From: JAJTHJ01 sp046316025
GTDB lineage: Bacteria > Pseudomonadota > Gammaproteobacteria > Burkholderiales > Burkholderiaceae_F
Length of the DNA stretch: 9,021 nt
NCBI GenBank assembly: GCA_046316025.1
Contig: JBKCXU010000043.1
Location: forward strand, 1-9,021
Reading direction: 5' to 3'
Of this stretch, positions 1 through 6,102 are shown in pieces; position 1 is the first letter of the stretch; each line of letters opens with the position of its first letter. The notes below the pieces were generated by a model that made no database searches, had not been told where the DNA came from, and saw only the letters and a program-made list of their open reading frames with translations. The translations under genes and the position numbers were made by a program.

Positions 1-17
1 CCCGGGGGGTGCTCACG

Positions 18-68
18 CACACACCCCCCCCCCCCCAGCGTGGTGGGGGTTGGGAGTGGCACACACCC
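18..68. repeat. C13 homopolymer flanked by CACACACCC direct repeats
   Basis: A run of 13 consecutive C lies at 24-36. The 9-mer CACACACCC occurs at 18-26 and again at 60-68. Between them is a G-rich stretch (GGGGGTTGGG, 45-54) that resembles the GGTTGGGG part of the repeat before cbbY, so this may be a degenerate member of the same intergenic repeat group. No reading frame here looks protein-like. The exact length of such a C run is prone to sequencing error, especially this close to a window or contig edge. Confidence 0.6.
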
Positions 69-148
69 GCCGCCACGAAGCCGGCCATCCACCGAGAGAA
101 GGTCACGCCCGTCGTTGCGCATCGCGGAAGGCATTTCGGATTCCTGTC

Positions 149-168
149 ACATCATCAACAGCTGATGT
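149..168. promoter_or_regulatory. Candidate LysR-type (CbbR) operator upstream of cbbM
   Basis: ACATCA at 149-154 and TGATGT at 163-168 form perfect 6-bp inverted arms around an 8-base spacer. An alternative pairing, CATCA 153-157 with TGATG 163-167, has a 5-base spacer. TCA (152-154) and TGA (163-165) are separated by 8 bases, which matches the TNA-N7/8-TNA pattern described for CbbR sites. It lies 121 bp upstream of the cbbM ATG in an A/T-richer island within GC-rich DNA. No cbbR gene is visible in the window, although in many autotrophs it sits divergently next to the cbb operon, here off the left edge. The arms are short and the assignment is inference. Confidence 0.4.
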
Positions 169-197
169 TTTACCGCAAAAACTTTGATTTGTACTTA
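169..197 (+). promoter_or_regulatory. Possible sigma-70-like promoter for the cbb operon
   Basis: TTTACC at 169-174 matches TTGACA at 4 of 6 positions. It is followed, after 17 bases, by TACTTA at 192-197, which matches TATAAT at 3 of 6. The pair lies directly after the candidate CbbR operator and in the only A/T-rich part of the leader. Weak boxes are expected for an activator-dependent cbb promoter, but this match is poor enough that the true start site could lie elsewhere between 170 and 270. Confidence 0.25.
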
Positions 198-288
198 TGA
201 CCACGTCTGCCTAGAGTGCGTTCCGTCGTCGCCAGTCAATACCGGCGCCCCCGAATCCAACGACCGTACCCCCGAGGAGAAACGCACC

Positions 289-1644
289 ATGGACCAGAGC
301 AACCGCTACGTCGATCTCAGCCTGCGCGAAGAAGACCTGATCGCCCGCGGCGAGCACGTGCTGACCGCCTACATCATGAAGCCCAAGGCGGGCTACGGCT
401 TCGTCGCCACCTGCGCGCACTTCGCCGCCGAAAGCTCCACCGGCACCAATGTGGAAGTCAGCACCACCGACGAGTTCACCAAGTCGGTCGATGCGATCGT
501 CTACTTCGCCGACGAAGCCGCCGGCCTGATGAAGATCGCCTACCCGCTGGCGCTGTTCGACCGCAACATCACCGACGGGCGGGCGATGATCTGCTCGTTC
601 CTCACGCTCGCCATCGGCAACAACCAGGGCATGGGCGATGTCGAATACGCCAAGATGCACGACTTCTACGTGCCACCCAAGTATCTGCAACTGTTTGACG
701 GTCCGGCCACCGGCATCGCCGATCTGTGGCGCATCCTCGGCCGCCCAGTGGTCGACGGCGGTCTGGTGGTAGGCACCATCATCAAGCCCAAGCTGGGCTT
801 GCAACCGGAGCCCTTTGCCAAGGCCGCTTACGAGTTCTGGCTGGGCGGCGACTTCATCAAGAACGACGAGCCGCAGGGCAACCAGACCTTCTCGCCGCTG
901 AAAAAGACCATCGCGCTGGTGGCCGATAGCCTGCGCCGCGCGCAGGACAAGACCGGGCAAGCCAAGCTCTTCTCGGCCAACATCACCGCCGACGACCCGT
1001 TCGAGATGATCGCGCGCGGCGAGTACATCCTCGACACCTTTGGCGAGAACGCCCACCACGTCGCCTTCTTGGTGGACGGCTACGTCGCCGGCCCGACCGC
1101 GATCACCACCGCGCGCCGGCGCTTCCCCAACCAGTTCCTGCACTACCACCGCGCCGGCCACGGCGCCGTGACCAGCCCGCAGAGCAAGCGCGGCTACACC
1201 TCGTTCGTGCTGTCGAAGATGTCGCGGCTGCAGGGCGCCTCGGGCATCCACACCGGCACCATGAGCTTCGGCAAGATGGAAGGCGAGAAAGAAGACAAGG
1301 CACTCGCCTACATGATCGAGCGCGACTCGGCCGACGGCCCGTACTTCCGCCAGGAGTGGCTCGGCATGAAACCCACCACGCCGATCATTTCCGGCGGCAT
1401 GAACGCGCTGCGCATCCCGGGCTTTTTCGACAACTTGGGCCACGGCAACGTGATCCTGACCGCGGGCGGCGGCAGCTACGGCCATATCGACGGCCCGGCC
1501 GCCGGCGCCAAGAGCCTGCGCCAGGCCTACGAATGCTGGAAGGCCGGTGCCGACCCGCTGCAGTGGGCCAAGAGCCACAAGGAGTTCGCGCGCGCCTTCG
1601 ACTCGTTTCCGCAGGACGCGCAGGCGCTGTATCCGAATCGGTAG
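289..1644 (+). CDS. cbbM: Form II RuBisCO large subunit (ribulose-1,5-bisphosphate carboxylase/oxygenase)
   Basis: Carboxylates (or oxygenates) ribulose-1,5-bisphosphate, the CO2-fixing step of the Calvin cycle. Form II enzymes work as L2 units without small subunits. The 451-aa product aligns without gaps to the remembered Rhodospirillum rubrum sequence, so numbering is shared. Catalytic residues present are E48, N111 (GNNQGMGDVEY), K166 (TIIKPKLGL), K191/D193/E194 (GGDFIKNDEP; K191 is the carbamylated metal ligand), H287/R288, H321, loop-6 K329 (GKMEGE) and S368. The ATG at 289 is chosen because AGGAG (275-279) lies 9 bases upstream and the protein starts MDQSNRYVDL as in the family. An upstream TTG at 184 in frame adds 35 non-homologous residues. 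The protein stops after ALYPNR, about 15 residues short of R. rubrum, losing the usual GWR-(E/K)-x-LGV end. It is first in the cluster and no cbbQ/cbbO follows. Confidence 0.97.
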   Translation: MDQSNRYVDLSLREEDLIARGEHVLTAYIMKPKAGYGFVATCAHFAAESSTGTNVEVSTTDEFTKSVDAIVYFADEAAGLMKIAYPLALFDRNITDGRAMICSFLTLAIGNNQGMGDVEYAKMHDFYVPPKYLQLFDGPATGIADLWRILGRPVVDGGLVVGTIIKPKLGLQPEPFAKAAYEFWLGGDFIKNDEPQGNQTFSPLKKTIALVADSLRRAQDKTGQAKLFSANITADDPFEMIARGEYILDTFGENAHHVAFLVDGYVAGPTAITTARRRFPNQFLHYHRAGHGAVTSPQSKRGYTSFVLSKMSRLQGASGIHTGTMSFGKMEGEKEDKALAYMIERDSADGPYFRQEWLGMKPTTPIISGGMNALRIPGFFDNLGHGNVILTAGGGSYGHIDGPAAGAKSLRQAYECWKAGADPLQWAKSHKEFARAFDSFPQDAQALYPNR

Positions 1645-1676
1645 CAATTCGCTCGCCGACCTAAAGACGACAATAC

Positions 1677-1708
1677 CGGCCGCTGCACCCATCACAGGCA
1701 AGCGGCCG
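1677..1708 (+). repeat. Hairpin in the cbbM-cbbF gap
   Basis: CGGCCGCT at 1677-1684 and AGCGGCCG at 1701-1708 are perfect 8-bp inverted arms around 16 bases. An alternative fold extends the stem by pairing TGC (1684-1686) with GCA (1698-1700) and bulging A1701. No T-run follows, so it is not a classical intrinsic terminator. It sits 32 bases after the cbbM stop and ends 16 bases before the cbbF ATG. A 3' hairpin that protects cbbM mRNA, or a processing site that sets RuBisCO levels above those of downstream enzymes, is a reasonable inference. It is unrelated in sequence to the repeats in the other three gaps. Confidence 0.55.
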
Positions 1709-1724
1709 ATCGCGGGGAGGGACG

Positions 1725-2804
1725 ATGCATCTCGGACGCACGACACTATCGAAGTTCCTGATCCAGCAACTGAACGAGCGGCCCGACGGCGGCAAGCTCG
1801 CCGGGCTGCTGGTGGACGTGGCGGCCGCCATCAAGGCGATTGCGGCGATGACCGCGCGCGGCGCGCTGGGCGCCTCGCTCGGCGTGACGGCGGCACGCAA
1901 CGCCAGCGGCGAGGACCAGAAGCCGCTCGACGTGGAATCCAACTTTGCCTTGCTGCGTTACTGCGAGTGGGGCGGGCTGGTGGCCGGCATGGCTTCCGAG
2001 GAGATGGAGGATCCCTATGCGGTGCCGGAACAGTTCCAGCGCGGGCCGTATCTGCTGATTTTCGACCCGCTGGATGGCTCGTCGAACATCGACCTTAACG
2101 TGTCGGTGGGCACCATTTTCTCGGTGCTGGAGCACCCGGGTGACGCCGCGCCGACCACTGCGGACTTTCTGCAACCGGGCACCAAGCAAGTGGCCGCCGG
2201 CTACGCGATCTACGGGCCGGCGACGATGCTGGTTCTGACCGTCGGCCAAGGCACGCATGGCTTTACCCTGGATCGCGAGATCGGCAACTTCATCCTCACG
2301 CACCCCAACCTGCAAATCCCGGCGGATACCAGCGAGTTCGCGATCAACACCAGCAACGAGCGCTTCTGGGAGCCGCCGGTGCAGCGCTATGTGGAGGAGT
2401 GCAAGGCCGGCAAGACGGGCATCCGCGGGCGCGACTTCAACATGCGCTGGATCGCCTCGATGGTGGCCGAGGTGCATCGCATCCTCGTGCGCGGCGGCGT
2501 GTTCATGTATCCGCGCGACACCAAGACGCCGGGCGTCTATGGCCGGCTGCGGCTGATGTACGAGGCCAACCCGATCGGCTGGATCATCGAGCAGGCGGGC
2601 GGCATGGCCTCCACCGGACGGGGGCGCATTCTGGAAGTGCAGCCCGAGCAGTTGCACCAGAAGATCGCGGTGATCATCGGTTCGAAAAACGAGATCGAGC
2701 GCATCGAGCGCTACCACCACGAATACGACACCGGCACCGACAAGCCCTACGAGTCGCCGCTTTTCAGCGAGCGCGGGTTGTATCGGCCGGAGGTGCGGAG
2801 GTAG
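1725..2804 (+). CDS. cbbF: Class I fructose-1,6-bisphosphatase (Calvin cycle FBPase/SBPase)
   Basis: Hydrolyses fructose-1,6-bisphosphate to fructose-6-phosphate. Bacterial CbbF enzymes commonly also act on sedoheptulose-1,7-bisphosphate, and both reactions regenerate RuBP. The 359-aa product has the class I metal-site motif FDPLDGSSN (D114, D117), acidic residues E92/E93 just upstream, and the family signature GRLRLMYEANPIG with metal ligand E280. The phosphate-binding region GVFMYPRDTKTPG precedes the signature. Length is normal for the family. The start ATG at 1725 is preceded by a strong GGGGAGG (1714-1720) only 4 bases away, and the N-terminus MHLGRTTLSKFL is typical. Placed between cbbM and cbbP, it is a CBB-dedicated isoform rather than a gluconeogenic fbp, though sequence alone cannot separate the two activities. 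Confidence 0.95.
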   Translation: MHLGRTTLSKFLIQQLNERPDGGKLAGLLVDVAAAIKAIAAMTARGALGASLGVTAARNASGEDQKPLDVESNFALLRYCEWGGLVAGMASEEMEDPYAVPEQFQRGPYLLIFDPLDGSSNIDLNVSVGTIFSVLEHPGDAAPTTADFLQPGTKQVAAGYAIYGPATMLVLTVGQGTHGFTLDREIGNFILTHPNLQIPADTSEFAINTSNERFWEPPVQRYVEECKAGKTGIRGRDFNMRWIASMVAEVHRILVRGGVFMYPRDTKTPGVYGRLRLMYEANPIGWIIEQAGGMASTGRGRILEVQPEQLHQKIAVIIGSKNEIERIERYHHEYDTGTDKPYESPLFSERGLYRPEVRR

Positions 2805-2822
2805 TGCCGGTGGGTGGTGGTC

Positions 2823-2913
2823 TTCCCTCACCCCAACCCCTCTCCCGGAGGGCGAGGGGCTTCAAAACCCTCTCCCTCCGGGAGAGGGTGGCGCGAAGCG
2901 CCGGGTGAGGGAA
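2823..2913. repeat. REP-like inverted repeat in the cbbF-cbbP gap
   Basis: Outer arms TTCCCTCACCC (2823-2833) and GGGTGAGGGAA (2903-2913) are perfect 11-bp inverted repeats. Inside, ACCCTCTCCC (2867-2876) and GGGAGAGGGT (2880-2889) form a perfect 10-bp hairpin with a 3-base loop. The CCCTCACCCCAACCCCTCTCCC style is familiar from dispersed intergenic repeats in GC-rich beta- and gammaproteobacteria (established knowledge, family not named here). It begins 18 bases after the cbbF stop. There is no T-run, so mRNA stabilisation or partial attenuation is more likely than full termination. Confidence 0.8.
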
Positions 2914-2964
2914 GGCCGCCGCCAACGAAGCAAAGAGTTCCAATCGAGGGAGGTCGCAAAAACC

Positions 2965-3837
2965 ATGTCCACGAAACACCCCATCATTGCCGTCACCGGC
3001 TCTTCCGGCGCCGGCACCACCACGGTGATGAAGAGCTTCCAGCACATCTTCCGCCGCGAAAAGATCAAGGCGCAGGTGGTGGAAGGCGACTCCTTCCACC
3101 GGCTCGACCGCATGGCGATGCGCGCCAAGATGAAGGAGGCCGAGGCTGCCGGCAACAAGCACTTCAGCCACTTTGGCCCCGAGGCCAACATCCTCGACGA
3201 GTTGGAGCAGTTGTTCGCCGCCTACGCCCGCGACGGCAGTGGCCGCGTGCGCAAATACATCCACGACGCGGGCGAGGCGGCCGAATTCGGCGTCGAGCCC
3301 GGCAAGTTCACCGAGTGGAAAACAATCGAGCCCGGTTCCGACCTGCTGTTCTACGAAGGCTTGCACGGCGCCTACAAAGATAATGCGATCGACGTCGCGC
3401 GCCATGGCGACCTGTGCGTGGGCGTGGTGCCGACGATCAACCTGGAGTGGATCCAGAAACTGCACCGCGACCAGAACCTGCGCGGCTACTCGCAGGAGGC
3501 GGTGGTGGATACCATCCTGCGCCGCATGCCGGACTACGTGAACCACATCTGCCCGCAGTTCTCGCGCACGCACGTCAATTTTCAGCGGGTGCCGACGGTG
3601 GACACCAGCAACCCCTTCATCGCGCGCGACATTCCGAGTGCCGACGAAAGCATGGTGATCATCCGCTTCGCCAACCCCAAGGGCATCGACTTCCCCTACC
3701 TGATGGCGATGCTGCACAACTCGTGGATGAGCCGTCCCAACACGATCATCGTGCCGGGCGGCAAAATGGGCTTGGCGATGCAGTTCATCTTCACGCCGAT
3801 GATTCTGCGGTTGATGGACTTGAAGCGACGCGCGTAG
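2965..3837 (+). CDS. cbbP: Phosphoribulokinase, bacterial (class I) type
   Basis: Phosphorylates ribulose-5-phosphate with ATP to give RuBP, the substrate of CbbM. The 290-aa size matches the octameric bacterial enzymes, which are typically activated by NADH and inhibited by AMP (known of the class, not visible here). The P-loop is GSSGAGTTT (residues 12-20), the bacterial PRK variant lacking the usual Walker A lysine. Catalytic and binding residues fall at the Rhodobacter sphaeroides positions: D42 (general base) and H45 in EGDSFHR, R49, E131 in FYEGLHG, K165, R168, D169, R173, R186 and R187. The ATG at 2965 has GGGAGGT (2948-2954) 10 bases upstream. The in-frame extension to 2905 runs through repeat DNA and is not homologous. 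Downstream, 149 bases of repeat-rich DNA separate it from cbbT. Confidence 0.97.
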   Translation: MSTKHPIIAVTGSSGAGTTTVMKSFQHIFRREKIKAQVVEGDSFHRLDRMAMRAKMKEAEAAGNKHFSHFGPEANILDELEQLFAAYARDGSGRVRKYIHDAGEAAEFGVEPGKFTEWKTIEPGSDLLFYEGLHGAYKDNAIDVARHGDLCVGVVPTINLEWIQKLHRDQNLRGYSQEAVVDTILRRMPDYVNHICPQFSRTHVNFQRVPTVDTSNPFIARDIPSADESMVIIRFANPKGIDFPYLMAMLHNSWMSRPNTIIVPGGKMGLAMQFIFTPMILRLMDLKRRA

Positions 3838-3846
3838 CGCGAAACT

Positions 3847-3963
3847 CCTCCCCCTTCAAGGGGGAGGCCGGGAGGGGGATGGGTGGTAAGGGGCCCTCTC
3901 CCGCAGAATCCCGGTCGACGCGCAAACCCATCCCCACCCTAGCCCTCCCCTTGAAGGGGAGGG
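3847..3963. repeat. Nested inverted repeat with G-quadruplex motifs in the cbbP-cbbT gap
   Basis: Three perfect pairings occur. CCTCCCCCTT (3847-3856) pairs with AAGGGGGAGG (3858-3867) around one base. CCCTCCCCTT (3943-3952) pairs with AAGGGGAGGG (3954-3963) around one base. GGGGATGGGT (3875-3884) pairs with ACCCATCCCC (3926-3935) across 41 bases. The whole is a palindrome of palindromes, suggestive of a small mobile repeat such as a MITE or paired REP. G-runs at 3860-3864, 3870-3872, 3874-3878 and 3881-3883 make a + strand G4 motif. C-runs at 3927-3929, 3932-3935, 3937-3939, 3943-3945 and 3947-3950 give one on the - strand. It ends 23 bases before the cbbT ATG. Confidence 0.85.
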
Positions 3964-3986
3964 AACAACAGCGAGAAACAAGCCTC

Positions 3987-6005
3987 ATGAACGCCCCCCT
4001 CCCCCTCCTCGACGCAGCCGCCTGCCGCCAACGCGCCAACGCGCTGCGCTTTCTCGCCATCGACGCCGTCAACGCGGCCAAGAGCGGCCACCCGGGCATG
4101 CCGATGGGCATGGCCGACCTCGCCGAGCGGCTGTGGCTCGCGCACATGAAGTTCGACCCGGCCGCGCCGCAGTGGCCCGACCGCGACCGCTTTGTGCTGT
4201 CCAACGGCCACGGCTCGATGCTGCTGTACGCGGCGCTGCACCTCGCGGGCTACGACCTGCCGTTGGAGCAGATCAAAAACTTCCGCCAGTTGCACAGCAA
4301 GACCCCCGGTCACCCGGAAAACGGCGTGACCCCCGGTGTCGAGACAACCACCGGCCCGCTCGGCCAGGGCCTGGCCAACGCTGTCGGCATGGCGCTCGCG
4401 GAAAAACTCCTGGCCGCCAAGTTCAACCGCCCCGGCCACGCCATCGTCAACCACCGCACCTGGGTCTACCTCGGCGACGGCTGCCTGATGGAAGGCGTGT
4501 CGCACGAAGCCTGCTCGTTGGCCGGCGTCTTTGGCCTGCACAAGCTCGTGGCCTTTTACGACGACAACGGCATCTCCATCGACGGCCACGTGGAAGGCTG
4601 GTTTCGCGACGACACGGCCAAGCGCTTCCAGGCTTACGGCTGGAACACGATCGGCCCGATCGACGGTCATGACGTGGCCGCGATCGAAGCCGCTACCCGC
4701 GCCGCGCTGGCCGAGACGCAGAAGCCCACGCTGATCCTGTGCCGCACCACCATCGGCTGGGGCGCGCCCAAGATGGCCGGCACGCACGACGTGCACGGCG
4801 CGCCGCTCGGCGCGGACGAAACCGCCGCCACGCGCAAAGCGCTGCAATGGGACTACGCGCCCTTTGAGGTGCCGGCCGAACTCAAAGCGCAGTGGGACTG
4901 CCGCGACCGCGGCGCCGCCGTGCATGCCGAGTGGCAGCGGCGCTTCAATGCCTACGAGACAGCGCACCCCGACCTGGCCGCCGAGTTCGGCCGCCGCATG
5001 AAGGGCGAGTTGCCCGCCGACTGGCAGGCCACCGTCGCGCGGCTGCTGGAATCCGCGCGCGCCACCACGGCAGCCACAGCCAGCCGCAAGTCCTCGCAGA
5101 TCGCGCTGGAGACGCTGGTGCCGGCGACGCCGGAGTTGCTCGGCGGCTCGGCCGACCTCACCGGCTCCAACCTGACCGCGGTCAAGGCCTCGGCCTCGAT
5201 CATCGACCATCCCGCCGGCAACTACGTGCACTACGGCGTACGCGAGTTCGGCATGACGGCGATCATGAACGGCGTGGCGCTGCACGGCGGCTTTATCCCC
5301 TACGGTGGCACCTTCGCGGTGTTTTCCGACTACTCACGCAATGGCATCCGGATGAGCGCGATCACCCATGCGCGCGTGGTGCACGTGCTGACGCACGACT
5401 CCATCGGCCTGGGCGAGGACGGCCCCACGCACCAGCCGGTAGAGCATGCGGCCAGCCTGCGGCTGATCCCCAACCTCGATGTCTGGCGCCCCTGCGACAC
5501 AGTGGAAACCGCCATCGCATGGAAGAGCGCGGTCGAGCGCAAGCGCGGCCCGAGCGCGCTACTGCTGTCGCGCCAGAACCTGCCGCAGTACGCGCGCGAG
5601 CCGGCCGGCGAGGAAGGCGTTGCGTGCGGCGGCTATGTGCTGGCCGAGGCCGAAGGCGCGTTGAAAGTCGTGCTGATCGCCACCGGCTCAGAGGTCGCGC
5701 TGGCGATGGAGGCGCGCAAGCTGTTGGCCGCTGAAGGCGTGGGCGCGCGCGTGGTGTCGATGCCAAGCACGAGCGTCTTCGACCGGCAGGACAAAGCCCG
5801 GCGCGACGCCGTGCTGCCCCCCGGCGTGCCGCGCGTGGCGGTGGAAGCCGCGCACCCGGACTACTGGCGCAAGTACGTCGGGCTGGACGGCGCCGTGGTC
5901 GGCATCGCAAGCTTTGGCGAGTCCGCGCCCGCGCCGAAGCTGTACGAGCACTTCGGCATCACCGTTGCGGGAGTGGTCGCCGCCGCGAAGTCGGTCGTCG
6001 CGTAA
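3987..6005 (+). CDS. cbbT: Transketolase (thiamine diphosphate-dependent)
   Basis: Moves two-carbon ketol units between sugar phosphates, making xylulose-5-phosphate, erythrose-4-phosphate and ribose-5-phosphate during RuBP regeneration. The 672-aa product has all TPP-transketolase landmarks at a constant offset of +9 from E. coli TktA: H35 (SGHPGMPMG), the Mg/TPP motif D164-x(29)-N194 (GDGCLMEG to YDDNGIS), H270 (HDVHGAPLG), the cofactor-activating E420 (YGVREFGM) and H482 (GPTHQPVEH). Length is normal. The ATG at 3987 is set by this alignment. Its frame is open upstream to 3414, but that part overlaps cbbP and is not transketolase-like. The ribosome site is weak (GCGAGAAA about 11 bases upstream), unlike the strong sites of cbbM, cbbF and cbbP. 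A housekeeping tkt function is possible, but the position makes it CBB-linked. Confidence 0.96.
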   Translation: MNAPLPLLDAAACRQRANALRFLAIDAVNAAKSGHPGMPMGMADLAERLWLAHMKFDPAAPQWPDRDRFVLSNGHGSMLLYAALHLAGYDLPLEQIKNFRQLHSKTPGHPENGVTPGVETTTGPLGQGLANAVGMALAEKLLAAKFNRPGHAIVNHRTWVYLGDGCLMEGVSHEACSLAGVFGLHKLVAFYDDNGISIDGHVEGWFRDDTAKRFQAYGWNTIGPIDGHDVAAIEAATRAALAETQKPTLILCRTTIGWGAPKMAGTHDVHGAPLGADETAATRKALQWDYAPFEVPAELKAQWDCRDRGAAVHAEWQRRFNAYETAHPDLAAEFGRRMKGELPADWQATVARLLESARATTAATASRKSSQIALETLVPATPELLGGSADLTGSNLTAVKASASIIDHPAGNYVHYGVREFGMTAIMNGVALHGGFIPYGGTFAVFSDYSRNGIRMSAITHARVVHVLTHDSIGLGEDGPTHQPVEHAASLRLIPNLDVWRPCDTVETAIAWKSAVERKRGPSALLLSRQNLPQYAREPAGEEGVACGGYVLAEAEGALKVVLIATGSEVALAMEARKLLAAEGVGARVVSMPSTSVFDRQDKARRDAVLPPGVPRVAVEAAHPDYWRKYVGLDGAVVGIASFGESAPAPKLYEHFGITVAGVVAAAKSVVA

Positions 6006-6016
6006 TCCGCGGTCTA

Positions 6017-6074
6017 TCCCCTCCCCCGCCGTAAGCCCCCTCCCCTGCGAAGCGGGGGAGGGTTGGGGTGGGGG
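6017..6074. repeat. C/G-run hairpin plus G-quadruplex motif in the cbbT-cbbY gap
   Basis: CCCTCCCC (6038-6045) pairs with GGGGAGGG (6055-6062), and TGC/GCG closes the stem over a GAA loop, giving an 11-bp stem with one T-G wobble. A second C-rich stretch (CCCCTCCCCC) lies just upstream at 6018-6027. From 6054 the + strand reads G5-A-G3-TT-G4-T-G5 to 6074, a near-ideal G4 motif with loops of 1, 2 and 1. It begins 12 bases after the cbbT stop and ends 28 bases before the cbbY ATG. It shares the CCCTCCCC/GGGGAGGG core with the cbbP-cbbT copy. Confidence 0.8.
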
Positions 6075-6102
6075 CGTGGCTCCCACCTATCGGCACCAAC
6101 CC

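Noticed and set aside
184..288. N-terminal extension of cbbM from a TTG codon
   Set aside because: The extra 35 residues are unlike form II RuBisCO, and the ATG at 289 has a well-placed AGGAG.
211..1746. 511-aa open frame on the - strand opposite cbbM
   Set aside because: It is the mirror of a high-GC coding gene; the protein is Val/Ala/Gly/Arg-rich with no family likeness, while the + strand encodes an unmistakable RuBisCO.
1746..2831. 361-aa open frame on the - strand opposite cbbF
   Set aside because: Antisense shadow of FBPase; low-complexity His/Arg/Ala-rich translation and no ribosome site.
3414..3986. Upstream extension of the transketolase frame into cbbP
   Set aside because: Overlaps conserved PRK codons in another frame and then runs through repeat DNA; alignment to TktA with constant +9 offset supports the start at 3987.
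3939..5285. 448-aa open frame on the - strand opposite cbbT
   Set aside because: Antisense shadow of transketolase with compositionally biased sequence and no motifs.
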